Shown piece after piece: positions 13,376-28,400 of a stretch of 64,000 nucleotides of DNA (positions are counted from its first letter, which is position 1; every line of letters starts with the position of its first letter). The stretch is from Liolophura sinensis (lineage: Eukaryota > Mollusca > Polyplacophora > Chitonida > Chitonidae), in the NCBI RefSeq assembly GCF_032854445.1, contig NC_088302.1:19899338-19963337 (forward strand), given 5' to 3'. The position numbers and the translations under genes were made by a program. The notes beneath the pieces are model-generated. The model had not been told where the DNA came from and made no database searches. It saw nothing but the letters and a program-made list of their open reading frames with translations.

Positions 13376-13480
13376 ATTGGTGCTTTAGAAGATCATTATT
13401 TATTTGAACATCCGCATATTGTGAAGAGATCTGCATCTATAAGTCACAAACACCATGAAAAGCTAAACAGAGAACCAGAG
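13376..13480 (+). CDS. PCSK5-like: Exon a: prodomain with internal cleavage site
   Basis: Encodes residues 1-35, starting [13 protein letters not shown], after acceptor ttcag and before donor gtgagt; both borders are phase 0. The segment VKR|SAS places a basic site at Arg18, 32 residues before the main prodomain cleavage. This is the distance between furin's secondary (pH-sensing) and primary propeptide sites. The upstream exon with the signal peptide is not visible. Confidence 0.93.
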
Positions 13481-16400
13481 GTGAGTGTAACGTATTATGC
13501 TGATGAGAATTTAGACTTTTGACATTTTTCATTTTTGCCATTCTGTTGTTTACATGGATGTTTTTTAATTTTGTATCTTATGATGTATTTAAGAAACACA
13601 CATTTAATATCTTCTCATTAAAATTAATATCATTCCTGTGTTAATGGCTTTACACTCAGTCACTGCGCAATGATGGATTTACATGGTTTCTATTGATTTC
13701 ATCATGCAAGTATGAAAACCGTTGTATTCTAGAAACTGGAAGACACGATCATGCTTTTGTAACTTTTCTTGTGGCATCTGCTGGATTTCTTTTCACCATA
13801 ATCTTGGCCACCATCGTATAAGTGAAAATGTTCTTGAGTATGGTGTAAAACAGGAAATTGAATCAAATAAGTAAATAAAGAAATACTGCTTATCATGCAG
13901 ATTACACTAAAATATCTTTTGAAAACTGTTGCTGGTGTGTCTGAAAAGCCGAATCTTGTCCTTAATTCTTTGCACCGTTGAAATGCCGCCCCTAAATACC
14001 AACTATGGATCACTGTTGCTTGTACTTTTGACATCCGTCACACAGTTCTTGATGCTATTGTACAGTGTAAATAGAAGGATTGCTGCTACTGAACTGTATT
14101 GGTTTAAGGTTAAAGGCAAAGAAAAAATACATTTAAGCATTATCTAGCTGATCGATACACACTAAAAATAATGTCATGATACAAACTAAAAATAATGTCG
14201 TGATACACGCTAAAATAATGTCATGATACACACTAAATATAATTTCATGATACACACTAAAAAAATGTCATGATACACTGTTCCTTTTGAGAATGATTTT
14301 CTCAGATTTGTATGCATTCAGATGTTGGATTTTAAGTAAGGATTTCTGGACGACAATTTATGGTTTTACATTCAAGACTCACAGAACTTCCTTTCTGCTC
14401 CAAATTGAGTTTTTTGAAATATAAAAAAAATAAAAGAATAAATTTTCAGGAAGGATTTCATTTGTTTACCAAATGATGAATTTGAATTTAGTTTTACTTT
14501 TACTTTCAACAAAGAAAATGATTAAAATGATATAGATAATGAGTTATTGTATTTTAAATAAAAATTTTGTCCATGGCTAAGTTACTCATTTTGCCTGACT
14601 CTGAGAGTGCTTTTATTGGCCCATGTGGGTGATATTTTATAATCTTTGTTTTGGCTCTAAAAATGCATTTTCTTCGGCAAATTACTGAATAGGCAAGCCT
14701 TGCACAGACACCATTACCAGTTTCCCATTAATGAAGTTTAGCTAGTTGTCCGAGACACCTGTTGTATTGGACTGGCATGTAAATATGATATTAGCTGTGC
14801 AGCCGCCATGTTTGCCAAAGCAATCTGATAGACCTGATGGATGCATCCATGCGTAGGCTCCTTTGCCTAAGCTTTATGGACATGACGAACGGTCACCTTA
14901 GTAATACCAGCATCTGTGACAATACATTAACTCTTTCGGTCGTTTTGTTCCTATGCCGACGCCATCTGATAAGTTGCCTTGCCCAGAACAGGTAGCAGGT
15001 GGTAAATCTATGAAATGGAAATCTGTGGTATTTGACCACTTCCAATATTACTGGCAGGCAGAATAATTGAGATATTAATGTTTGCTGAATATGCTTTATT
15101 GTTTGATGATCATGCTCCTGCATATACATCACTGTAGATGTCTGGGCATTTTGTATTCCAGATTGAATTTCTGGGTTCTTTAAATGTCAGAATGAGTGAA
15201 TATTAATATCTGAGGTCTTTATTTCAAATTACTGGACAGATTTAATTTTTGATGATATACATATGCTAAATTAATGATAAATACTCATGGGACATAAAGC
15301 ACTCAGTGCATGTATTTTGAAGCAGGATATATCTTGCACTCTAATAAATGAAATGTTCCTCTCATTGTTATAATCTCTATTTTAGAAAGTTTAAACCTTT
15401 ATTCTAAAACAGAAAATAGAGACGTCAATATATACCCAGTGAATTTTTTCACATGACCAAACAGTGTTGTCGAAGAGTAATGTCATAGCATCCAGCGTTA
15501 ATAGGCTAGTACGCCACATGTATTGTAAACATGTAAAACAAACTAAATGAGCCATTATTTCTTAAGTATATTGCATGAAAACATCGTTTTTTGGCTTTCT
15601 GTACTCATTATTGATGCATATATGTTTAAACTCAATGACGGATTCCTCAACAGCTCAGCTGGTTAGCACGCTAGCACAGCGTAATGACCCAGGAGACTCT
15701 CACCAATGCAGTCGCTGTGAGTGCAAGTACAGCACATGCTGGCTTCTTCTCCGGCCGTACCAGGGAAGGTATTCCAGAAGCCTGTGGATGGTCGTGAGTT
15801 TCCCCCAGGCTCTGCTTGGTTTCCTCCCACCTTAGTGCTGGCCGCCGTATTAGTGGAATATTCTTGATTACAGTGTAAAACACCAAATATGTCAAATAAA
15901 TAAATAAATTAAACTCAGTGAGTAATGTGAGTATGGCAAATTTGAAACATATTGCACATTTCGTAAAGATTTCAGGGAGGTACATGTACATTTTAACATT
16001 TCCATTTAACATTCACATACATGTAACCGCTTTCACTTGAAGTCAGCTGCATTTATTTTACTGCACATACCAAAGCTGTGAATGATCCGACTTGATTTTG
16101 TCACTGATGATTGCTGCAAATTGTCACTGTAGTGTACGTTGCAGGGTGGACACAAACATGTCGTTTTACAGCTACGACTTTGAATTCTTGGGCTAGACAT
16201 GTATATTGGGATTAGGATCACTTCCTGTTAAAACTCTGATTAGGTTGACGTTTTCGAAACCATAGTTTGACAACACATCGATTGGTATGGCTGCCTCCTG
16301 TCTTGATCTCATTAGTGTTGGAGGTTTTAGCATGACCAGCATCCTTTGGATGTTTGGTGAGGTCAGCGACATGTATGTCTGTTTCCCTTTCTCACCACCA

Positions 16401-19400
16401 TCCATTTGTTGTTACAGAACAAACAATGCTCACTAATGAAATCTGAAACAATGCGAATGGCAATATATAATCTAATAAATGTGGTCTGGTAGTTTTTGAT
16501 TAAGAGACTGGTTGTATCTTAGGTTCAATCAACCTCCTTTGGGACAAGGATTTTTGTATGTGTTCAAGGAGGCTTGTTAGGATCTTCAAAGATGTTTGCA
16601 GGATTCAGTTTAAAGTCTGTTGGCCTAAGTGACAATAAATCCTGGAATATTCATTATGGTACCAGATATTGCAGGCAGATCTTTAGTTTTCCCTTTGGTG
16701 GCACCAGAAATTTGACAGGTTCAGGTCATCCTCACCCCCAGGGGTATCTCGTCTGGACTGACACAGTTTGTGTGGGGCAGGGATTGCTGATCGTTGGAGA
16801 TATTGCTTGTCAGACCTTACGGAAGGGAATATCCTGGCAATGAAGGAGATGGTAAATGTCAGCCGTTGGGAACCTTTGAAACAGAAGCTTGCTTTATTAA
16901 CTTTAGAACGTCTCGTCCTCTTTAGCCTTTAGGCTTTCACTGTTTTTGTCCAGCCTATTGTATTAAAGAATTGTGTAGGCGTATCAGAACGATAGCTGCC
17001 ATCTCAGATTTTCTTCTAGCTATATTGCTGAGAAGCAGATTTTGGATGTGTCACCGTACATGTAGATATGATCTGTTTGTTTGATCTCCTTAAATGCTCA
17101 TCCAATATAATTAGCCACTCTGGTCTGTAAAAGTAACCAGTGTTCTGTGTTCTGGAAAGATAAACTACTGCAAAAATAAAAAAAACAAAACACAAAAAGA
17201 AACCCCAAAACAGGAAGCCAGGAAATTGCGACAATACTGTAAATATAGATTTTATATCAGCAAAATCAAATTTTTGGTGAAGTAGCAAGGTTGATGTTAA
17301 AGAGCAACACATGGCTAGGGCTTTCCAGGCTAACTTAATAATTTTGATGAGAGACATCCGTGTACAATCAGAGTTCGGCTGGTTAATGGTGATCTACGTA
17401 ATACTCATGTAGAAACAAGAATACAGCACGTAACATTAAATTTAATCTCTTTTAATGGATGAATGAATGAATGCTTGGGGTTTAACATCGTACTTAACAA
17501 TTTGTCAGTTGTATGGCATGGAGTCATTAGGTGCGTGTACATATATTGTGTCTTCTTCTGGCAGAGCAAGTCCATGCGGCCAAAGAAGTATCATGCCACC
17601 AGACACGATACCCCACCCAGTCACATTATGCTGACACCCTTCCAACCAGTCCTGCTCAATGCTGAGCACCAAGCGAGGCAGTAACAAGTACCATTTTTTT
17701 GGGTACCAAGTCTTTGGTATAATCCAACCTGAGTTTGATCACAGGTCTCCTGACTTTGAGGCGAATGCCCTAGCCATTAGGCACTGAAGCGGTCTAAATG
17801 ATGCATTTACAGCATTTACCAAATAAAGGCATGTTGATTTCTGCTACATCTGTAGAAATTTTTCATGCTTTCTGGCAAAAGAGAGTCACTGCGTGTTAAA
17901 AGTTTATTGGCATTTCAACTGTTTCGGCTACAGACACGGTTGGAATGTTTAACCATTGTTCCGATAACCTGTTTTGGCTGGCGGCAAGAATACAGTCTTG
18001 AGCACGAAAACCACAGCCTCTAAGTACTTGTAAACTGCTACGAGGGACTGATAATGATATGAGCTTATTGAATTATTCCATTTATTTGTTGTAAAGGTTA
18101 TGGGTTTAAGAAACCTGATTGCATCAAACATCTAATTTCAACTTATAAAATTGAACCTTCAGTGATCCTGGAACCAACAGTCAAAATCTGAAATCTGGCA
18201 TTTAAAAGTTTTCCTGGTGCCCCAATTACTGGAAAGTTCTGAAGATAGCCAACCTTGATTGGTTCAGGAATTGACGACAAATGATTTACATTAAACTAAT
18301 GGTTTCTGTGTACTTAACAAGTAAATGACAGGTAACAAAGTACATGTAGCTGAACCTGTATTAATAACACATTAGTGTTTAACTTTTTACTTCAGATATT
18401 AAAAAAAAGTACGACCTCATTTTATACTTTTTAAAGGGCAATTTCATATGCTTTTTAAAGAGTGACATGATTGTGTGGTGTTTTTTTCTTCTGACATTGC
18501 ACAATGGCCAGAATCTTTCTCTCTCTGGCACCAAGCTGCGTTTTCAATATCCGCCCAGAATTGGTTATCCTCTAAGGTTTCCTGGCTGTGAAGATCACTA
18601 TTTACTTTGGTCATTTTCCTGTGGACTTGTAATTTAACTAGAATACTCACTCTGTAGCAAAACCGTTGGCAGTACGAAACGTGACAGGAATGCACTGTGT
18701 GGAAGTTACGTTTCATGCCAGCTGAGTAGAGCAGAATTGTAGATAAACACTGAAAAAGACTAAACGCTCCCAATCGTTAATTTACCAATGGAATTTCCAT
18801 TTAATCGAAGGCAGCTATTAAACGTGGTGTGTATTTTGGCCGGTTTTGGACCACCTGTTGGGTTGATAAATGGACTCACGGAGATAGCCGTTATTAGGCG
18901 TTAACGCTTTATCGGTAAACTGTGCTATTTAGAATGCGGGCTGAACGGGTAGATTGACTTTAACTTGTGCCTTATACTACTAGTACCTGTTTAAATATTG
19001 TATTACCTGTAACTGAAGAATCATGAAGCTGATTGCTTCTTTGTGTTTAGCGTTTAGTGCTTGTCTCAGAAGCAATTTTGTACAGACAATTGGCATTTTT
19101 AAAACCGTAATTCTTAAAGCCGTGTTGAATGTTGAGAATTGACTGACTGTCGTTTACTGTCTCCCCCAATATTATTCAACAGCAGAATACCATACTGCAC
19201 ACTGCAGTATTTAGCAGTACATGATTTACAAATGGAATAACTGTGTCAAAATAATTATTTGTCCTGCCACCTCTGTACTTTTGTTTAAGTTTGTTTTCAC
19301 CTTCATAAACAGTAAAGAAACGCAGATGAACCTGGGAAGACATGCTTCGAATAGTAAAACGATTATTTACGTTCTTTACATGTTAACGTGTATTGTATTT

Positions 19401-22400
19401 CAACTTAAGTTTAGTTTTTTTCAGAGGACACATTTTGCTTGATTGTGATGGATTTATCAACCTTATAGGGCCAGTGAAGAAGTTTTTTGTGAAGTTTGAT
19501 TTATTAGTTATCTGAAAACTTTTTAAGTGTTGCCATTGAAAGTATCCTTTTGCTTCTAAATGTTCATTCTTTACAGGCCAGACTATAGATTAAATACAGT
19601 AAATGGAGTATCAGATTAATTATACTTGTAACTGGGCACATGCTTATGCATGTTAACAGCAATCAATATTGTGTTGTTTATATTTGGCTGGACATTTGGC
19701 TGGTTTGACCTTATGACTTGTCATAGACTCACCCACGCTGGCCTCTCCCTTTTGTTGGAATAGTTTGTACGAAAGGAATTAATTCTGTGCAGGTATATAT
19801 TGATTGGGAAATTCGGATGTGAATAGCGTCCTTTTAAGGATCCTCTGTACCTCCATTCCTGATAGATTCACAATTTCACATTTATTGATTCAGTCAGCGA
19901 AGACAAATGTGACCATAAAGTCTCATGCAAATTGTATGGCTCTTTAATAATTCGTGAAAAGCAAATTGGTTAAGTTCGTTTTGTGTAATTGAATTTACAC
20001 ATAATACACAGGTGACCATTTTACATATATATGCACTGTATATACTTGTTCATAGTGCATTTCTCAAGCCGACAGGATATTAAAATGTGCACATTTGCAT
20101 TATCTGAATTGTACGTGTACATATACACTGATTTCATGTGCTAATCTCTCAATATCCCACTACACAATTCTGTAATACAGGTGTCAGTATATAAGCTTGT
20201 GTCTGATGACCTCAGAAGCATTCACACAGGTTCTGACTTTCCGGCCTTAACCAGTGAGGTTGGGTCTCCTAACCAGCTATCGCTGTGTTGGCTGCAACTT
20301 TAAGATAGTGGTTTTGTAAAGAACCTGGCAAAGGCCTGTGTTTTACTTCAGACACACTCTGGTTTCCTCCATCCATAAACCTGACTGCCATCATGTGACC
20401 CTGGAGCCTCCCATCAATGCGGTTGCTGTGAGTTCAAGTCCAGCTCAGCATGGCTTTCTCTCCGGTCGTAGGTTGGAAGGTCTGGCAGCAACCTTCGGCA
20501 GGTTGTGGGTTTTCCCCCGGCTCTCCTCGGTTTCCTCCCAGCATAATGCACCACCATAATATAAGTGAAATATTCTTGAATACGATGTAAAACACCAATC
20601 AGATAAATAAATATATGAAACCTGTTTTGTTCACAATGCCATCCAGTCATGCAATTTAGCAACTTGGGCATATGGTCAAAAGAAGAATACAAAGCAACCT
20701 GCAAAATGCTGTTTCCTAGTTACGGCGTGAATAGAAAGTAACATGCGTTTGTGATTCAGTGTTACAGTTGCAACAAACCACAGTGGGACAAATGTGTGTG
20801 ATATGGGGGGACATATGTTAGTATCAAGTATACATGTATTTGTGGTCTGTTCTAAAGTGTGAAGGCAGTGTACAAGTATCTACCAAGAAATTTTATTGAT
20901 AGCTTGAAAATTGAAAAATAGAGGTTAAAAAAAGTTACCGCACCTTCCACAGTATACATGATGGATGGGATGCAGGAGGCATCCATTTTCCTGATTTTGG
21001 ACTCACAAATCATACTAATTGCTTGTCCTGACCATCTGTTGATTATTACTTACTCAGCGTTTCAAATTTACCACGTACATATGAATCAATCATGGACCTT
21101 TTATATTTGTGTAAGAAAGAAATATCAGAAATGTCTTCCAGAATTTTTTTTTTGGTTTCCATGGAGACAGACTATCAGTCAGTCACTATCAGTAATTGCT
21201 GACTATTAGCATATGTGCAGATGTGGACTTTTCGGGTTTACCGAATGAATGTAAACCATAAATCTTCATGTACAAGGGATGGACCTACAGGTACGTGTAG
21301 TGTCTCACTGTAGTCTAAAGATTGTTGAGCCAGATTGAATCTTTTTTCGTGGATACTCAGCATCAAACTTCATCAAATATAACATGTTTGTATAAAAAAA
21401 GGCTTGGATCCTAATTCACCAATTATTTTACCAACAATACAAATCTCAGTACTCCAGATCTTGAAGATTATATACATGTAGTCTTTATAATTGCTGTATT
21501 TATTCTTTTTTTCTCACAGGTGAGATGGTTGGAACAGCAAGCAGTTTTATCACGAAAAAAGCGAGGTTTTACCGAAGCGCCTTACACAATGGTGGATCCT
21601 AACTGGGGAGATCAGTGGTACTTGGTAAGTGATCAGTAAATATTGACGCATGGTCGTCTCCATATGGCTCGGCTCTCGGCCTGAATCACGACCACATCTC
21701 AACGTCTCCAAGATCAGACGAGAATCTATTGATCAGTGGGCGAGGACTTCCTGACAGCAATGACGTTTGATATTGGAAACCTGTTACTCATTAATCTAGG
21801 TATGGTAGATTTTAGCGGGGTTAGTAAAATCAAAGTATCTCATGCTGTAACTTCGCATGTGCTAAAGTAGCTGTTGGACATATGAGTAGTTGCTTCTTAC
21901 ATTACACTACCCTAATTCCTCAACGTTTTTTGCATATAAAAGGGCAGCTTTCAGTGCAATTTATGCAAATTTTTAATTTGATTTTGGAGACAAATATACA
22001 TTGGTAGATTGGCCAGTTTCACAGCTTCACAAAAAGTGTAATTTTATCTGCCCACACAGAGAAATTCCCTCAGAATTTGCTTAAGTAAACACCTTGCAAA
22101 CATTACATTGTATTCTTTTCTCTACATAGTGTATAAGCTCAGCAATATGTTTAAATCATTTAAGGTTTAGTTTGGGGCCTTGTAGGCTAAAGCTTTGTTC
22201 TTGCTTCAGTCATCTCCTCAGCAATAAACAATGAAGTGGCCACAGGTTCAAATCCATCTCTTGCTTCTGTGTCTTTGGCCAAGGAACATGGTTTATTCCA
22301 ACCACTCTGGTTTCCACCAACCATGAAAAAAATATCATATTTAATGACTGGAAACCTACGAGTTCAAGTCCAGCTCGTGTTGGCTTCCTGTCCATTCATA

Positions 22401-25400
22401 GGCGGGAATTTCTGCCAGCAACCTGTGAATGGTTGTGGGTTTCTATCGGGTTCTGCATGGTTTTCACCCATCATCATGACCGTTAGTAAGTAAATTTTGT
22501 TGAGTACAATCAGGTAGATAAATAAATCATGTAGACTTCAAAGGTACATAGCTACATGAATCAAGTTTAATAGCTCTGGTTTGTCTTGCGGGGATATAAA
22601 ATTGAAATGAGTTTCGCTCTAAGTTCTCTTCATGTACCGTATCTCATTGGCTGTATGCATAACAACAAAAACTGCCAGTGGCCAAGACATGGTTGCTGTG
22701 GGCATGCATCTGTTTTAAAGGGCACGTATTACAGATTGTATCATGGTAGAATATTGTTTGGATACTTTGACCATCTATACGTAAACTTCATGGCATTGGC
22801 ATTATTTCTACAGAGCAAATTCACTCAGAGTTATAAAATTTGCTTCACTTCATATCTCTACCACCAGAGCGGTAGTCTTTTGAAAACAAAGCTTTAAAAT
22901 CTATGCCTCTTTTGTGTATAGGTCTGATACTTGTCAGCTCTGCACTTGAAGAACTGCTTAACCTAAAGGCAAAGAAAACGCTTACATGAAGTATTATCAG
23001 ATGAAAGACCATTAAAAACTCTTCAGGAAAACAGTTGGATTTACTTTTTTTCTTTGTTGGTTTAACCTTGTTAAATGTATTTGAATATTTTATTCTATGG
23101 TGTCCTGTTCTGGCCACAATGGAACCAGTGATGTCACATGAGGTTTTTTCTACTTGACACATTCAACTGCTACATTTCATCATCCAAATTGCAAATATGT
23201 ATAGGCCTATGAATGCAGCCACTGATTTGACCTTGAAACAAATTATTTCAGGCAAAAAGTATAGACGTGACTTTGGCTCACAAAAGACCATTGTAGAATC
23301 TGATCTTATAACACAATTTTTGCTCGGTTAGAAAAATTATGTTTTCCTGGACAATTTTAATGGTCTTTCATCTGATGTATACTTCATTGTAAAGTAGTCT
23401 TTGCCTTTAAGAGTTTGAAATAGGACAAACCTGTGTATTTTGATCATAAATACAAAATCTGATGGCTGTATTTGTTATTCACTCTGTCTTGAGGCTCTGA
23501 AACTCTGCACATTGAGTTTTGGCCTCCCTGTACGGCACTGCAGTTTCTGTCTTAATGGAATTCAGTGAAGGTTTTTTTTTTTATGCACATTGGTGGCTGT
23601 CCCTTGAGCCTGTTATAGTGATTGTCACTGCATGTTCTTGACTGTGATAAATTGATTGCTGTTTTTATTGTGTTTGTGAGAAGTGTTTGTCAGTGTGCAC
23701 AAGAAATGCATGTGTGTGTTTTTCATTAATTCCCGCCGGTTTAAGAAATGCCTTTTCCTTTGACTCCCCTCCTGAGCAGTGTAATTTGGTGATGGCATAT
23801 CCTTTAATAATGGCAAATCTGATGCGAAAATCAATTACAGCTGCTGGAAACCAAAGGTGTAGTGTTTATGTAATGGTGCAGAGTGTATTGGACAAGTAAA
23901 CCTTGTTAGGGAAGGCTGTTTCACCTGTTAGCACAAATGCGTGCTGATTTCCCAGCCAATTTGCCTCAGGTGTGAACATGGGGCTAAGGGCAGATTTCAC
24001 AAGGCTTTGATTCAAATGCTTATAACTGGATCTATAATTGGATCATATTACTCGGAATTATGAAAGCAAGAGAAGGGCTAATTATCTTGAAGGAAGTCTT
24101 ATCATAACATATGGAATGATGAAATTTTCATTATTGTCAAAATTAAAATTTTTGCAAGTTGGGCATTGCTTTGTGGAATTGTCCACTATAGGTTTATACT
24201 CAACCTCTGTTTTGTATTCCATGCCTGTATCTTAATTGGTGTTCTACACTAGACTCCCAATCAACTCACCGGTTCAGCTGGTCCAAGTCGCTGATGACCG
24301 TGTGACTTGTAGATTCACTGATGTACAAGTAATGACTGCGGAGTCCAACTAGAGTTAGAAAATTCTTTATTGGCACATCAGTCTTCTTATATAAAGTTGT
24401 GTTGGGCCGTAAACTGTCATGTAAATCCTGCTTTTGACATGGACAGCGCTTGTGTGAGTTATTATGCATGTTGCCATTAGCTTGATTAGACTGGTTAAAA
24501 TATCAACACACACTTGTCAGAGCTGTAGGCTATGGCCCCATGGGGTATATAGATGTCACATCTGGAGTTTAATGAATTACTAAATTACTACACAGAAATA
24601 TTAAAGCATGACCAGTTCGACTGACGTCATTCTTCTTTGAGGCGCTGCGTTTTGTGGCACGTCATTGTGATGTCACACCACTAAATCAGAGCTTTGTCTG
24701 CAGTGGAGATGGCGTGCAGGGTTTTCCTATCCCAACTTTTAAATATATGTATGCAAAACTGACTTTTTATGTGATAAATATTGTAGGTAAAATCGTTATC
24801 CACTTGTTTATGATGGGAACTTTAACCTGGCTCAAGGTTACAATTTCACAGGATTTAACTCCCCATACTAGCAGCCCCAATAGCACAGTTAGTAGAGCGC
24901 CCTCTTCGGGGGCGATAGATCCAAGATCAATCCAGGGTCGAGTCACACCTAAGACTTTAAAAAGAGGAAGTTGTAACTTCCTCGCTTGATGTTCAGCATA
25001 TAGGGGATAGTGTAATGACTGGTTGACCCGTATCAGTATAATGGCTTGGGCAGGGCGGCTTACTTGCCTTCGGTAAGTCGTCTTAGTGAGGCAGCAATAG
25101 ATAAAAGAACGGTGGAAATCCTTCCTGCTACAAGGAGGCACATTACATAAACCTTAAGAATTCCTTCGCCGTCATATGACATCATTGTTTATGATTAATT
25201 ATATAATTACATCATGATTGTTTAGTATGATGTTAAACCCCAAGCACTCACTCATTAAATCCCCTTTGTAGCCTTGTCAACAGGCAGGTGCATGTAACTT
25301 ACACTACATCTGTTTGTGTGCTTTAAATAACCAAGACCCCTTGCAGGGGCCTGGACACATGCCACTGATACCTGACTTGATTACCTTCTCATGTTCCTTG

Positions 25401-28400
25401 GTGTGTAAGCCTTACATGTACATCAACACCTTTCACTCCTTTTCACACAGCCCATTTGAGCTTTATAATTGTGTCAGATGGAGAATGGGGGCACTCACAG
25501 GCTCTGTCATATAGTGTATATCATGGCTTGAGGCAGACAACATGTATTTGGCCAGTCTGGTCTGGCGGATTCTGACAGTATCTTTTATTGTCAGGAGGGC
25601 AGGAGGTGGTGGTTGAGCTTTCCCGTTAATCACTAGGAAACATGGTGAGGGTTCAATACCAGTGTATTGGACAGGAAATTTGTAACTTTTCATTCCTTTG
25701 TGACAGTTAGTGACAGTCAACGACGGTTGTCGGTCCGTTAGCTCAGCTACAACATTTGTTGTAAGCGACTTATCTTATGCCAATACAATATGCATATGCT
25801 GCATCCGTGTACTTTATGCCTGAGAAAGTTACTATCAGTAAGTTGCCGTATGTCAGTGGCTTAATTATCGCTCCCTCACCAAACTGACTGCCATCGAATG
25901 AATAAAAATTTAATAAATACACTTGTATAAAGTAAATTTTCTGTTAGAAGGGAATTTTTTTGTACATGCACACTAGACAGAGTGTTTTCATTGGCTCAGT
26001 TATTTACCATGCCAGCCCCCGTGCATGCAACTGGCGCCTGGCCACCCAAGGTTTCCCTCGTTAGGGCTTGGCTTGGCATTGGTTTCCAGAGGCCGGTTTC
26101 CACCACATACATGTAAGTGACCTGAATACTGTTGCATTTAAGTCTACTATCTTACTAAACTATAAACCACAATCATTACAATCACACAAATATAGGATTA
26201 AGATGGGCCCGAATGAGACTTGAACTCATGATGATCTACACATATTAACACCAGGTGCCACTTCTCTGATGGGCTAATAGGGATTGACTCTTTAGGAGTG
26301 TAGTTAAGTGTATGTGTGGTGAATGACATTTTGGCTGGTTTCTGTCTAATCCAGTATTGGAAATCATATAAATTCTGTACAGTGTGTTTTCCCAGACAAT
26401 ATTGCAAATTGCTTTATCAAATATAAATAGCTAGACTATATTGGCTCCATTATATTTTCTCTCTCTCTGATAAATGTTGTTTTTTTGACATTTCTCCTGA
26501 TTGTGCTCTGCATTACATTGGTTTTTTTTACAGAAAAATCTTATCAGTGCAGTGTGTGGGATAACAAGTGGTCTCACAATGTGTAGTGTTGCCTTTGTCT
26601 TGTTAAGGCCACACCAATTTTAATTGTTGTTTTACAGGCAAAAAATCTGTTTTCAGTGTCGGTCATACATGGAAAGGTCTCCCGGCAACCTGTGAATGAT
26701 TGTGGGTTTCCACTAGCTTTACTTGTTTTCCTCTCACCATAAAGTTGACCATCATCGTATAAGTGTGAATATTGTTGAAAACACTAATGAAATAAATAAA
26801 TAAAGCAATGTTAGAGAAGGGTATGAAAATAAAAACTAGGAAGTCGTCTAATTTTTAGAAAATGTGGATAATCCTGGAAATTTTTCCTTTTAAAGACATA
26901 CTGTAATTCTTCAACTTTTTCTCCAAAATCAAATTAAAATGTACATAAATTGCACTGAAAGTTGCTCTTTCATATGTGAAAAGGTTGAAGAATTAGGGTT
27001 CAAATTTACCTGATCAGAAATCCTTGAACAACAGGGAAATTTTATCGACATGGATTTGAGTTGCCTTGTTAAACACAAAATAAAGTTGGTGTGGCCTGAG
27101 CTCTAGGGCATACTAGTATATAGGATTTACTGTTACATATTGTAACTGTGAATGTCTGCGAAGGATTAGTAGTAGGGGTATGTTTCAGCAGCAATAATGT
27201 TTCTGCTACACCAGATAAATAGAAGATCTTGCAGACTTCTTTGAAAGGAGTTAAATCCATTCTGGAATTAGCAAGCAAGGGAAATTATAAAATCAGATGA
27301 ATTGAGATTTTTTTCATGCTTTTATCTACCATGTTTGTGTTTTTGCATATATATGCATTCATATATAAAATTTTGATGATTTTAAGATAATTTAGGGGGC
27401 AAAATGATAGGTAATTTACATACGCCTTTGTGTTATTTTTATACTACCTCTATATATCATGTCCTTTGCTGTGGATGAATCTACAAGGTTTTTTATTTAT
27501 TTATTTATTTTATTGGTGTTTTACACCATACTTAAGAAAATTTCACTTATATGACGGCAGCCAGCATTATGGTGGTAGGAAACCAGGTAGAGCCCGGTGG
27601 AAACTTGCGACCATCCAAAGGTTGCTCACAGATCTTCCCACGTATGGCCGAAGATGAAGCCAGCATGAGCTGTAAATCTACAAGGTTTTATGTAGACTAA
27701 GGTTTCTAGTTTTATAGAACCATAAAGAGCAACATGCACATGTGTATTAGCCGTGATGTACATGTACGTTCATGGATTCTTTTCAGTTCATACATGGATC
27801 TCCTGATGATGGCACAAACATGGCAGCCGAAATAAAGATCGACAGCTATGACTTAATGCTTTCCTTCTATTTTATATCTCTATAGTGCCATTAGTCATTT
27901 GGACTGCCAAATATCCTAGTCAATAATGTCTGTGCAAAAGTACCATTAAAACCAGTGAATGCTGTTTGCTGATTGGTTACTTTATCTTCCTAATGGACTC
28001 CTTACAAATAACACCTGTACCACAGCTACAACTAAGGTTATGTTGTCTTGGTGACATGCAGGATGGCTTGATGGTTGTGTGGATGAAATTTATTTGGGCC
28101 CATTTGCCGTCTGACAATATGGTATGCACTTTAACCCTGCTAGTACTAAGAAATCTGTGCTTTACGTCGAAAAGATTGTCAGTTACTTGTTAAAGACTAA
28201 GGGTTTTACGCTGTGGCATTGCAGTTAACCCCACCAGTGGAGCAGATCATTGTTATCTATGAGTGAAATTATCTTTTGAAGGGCAATAAATGTTCTATCT
28301 TTTGAAGGACATTAAATCTACTCAAATACTAACAAATTAAATGACTGATTAGGATTTAACACTACAGTATTTCAGCCATATTGTCACGAGAACACAAATA

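Larger units (their letters stand above)
13481..21519 (+). other. Intron a/b (8.0 kb)
   Basis: Lies between the two prodomain exons. Holds SINE pieces at 13756, 15640 and 20398, a tRNA-type SINE at 17461, and a ~24-bp tandem repeat at 14154. Nothing else coding or structured was recognised. Confidence 0.85.

Noticed and set aside
15372-15422. Imperfect hairpin (tctctattttagaa and its reverse)
   Set aside because: Short, A/T-rich and imperfect; expected by chance in such sequence.
17016-17357. 113-codon - strand frame with a hydrophobic stretch
   Set aside because: A/T-rich intron; the hydrophobic run comes from T-rich codons, with no family and no splice signals.
24872-24960. Possible functional tRNA gene
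   Set aside because: Only head-like boxes of a SINE; no full cloverleaf could be traced.
24767-25141. 124-codon - strand frame
   Set aside because: Overlaps the second-family SINE; no recognisable protein.
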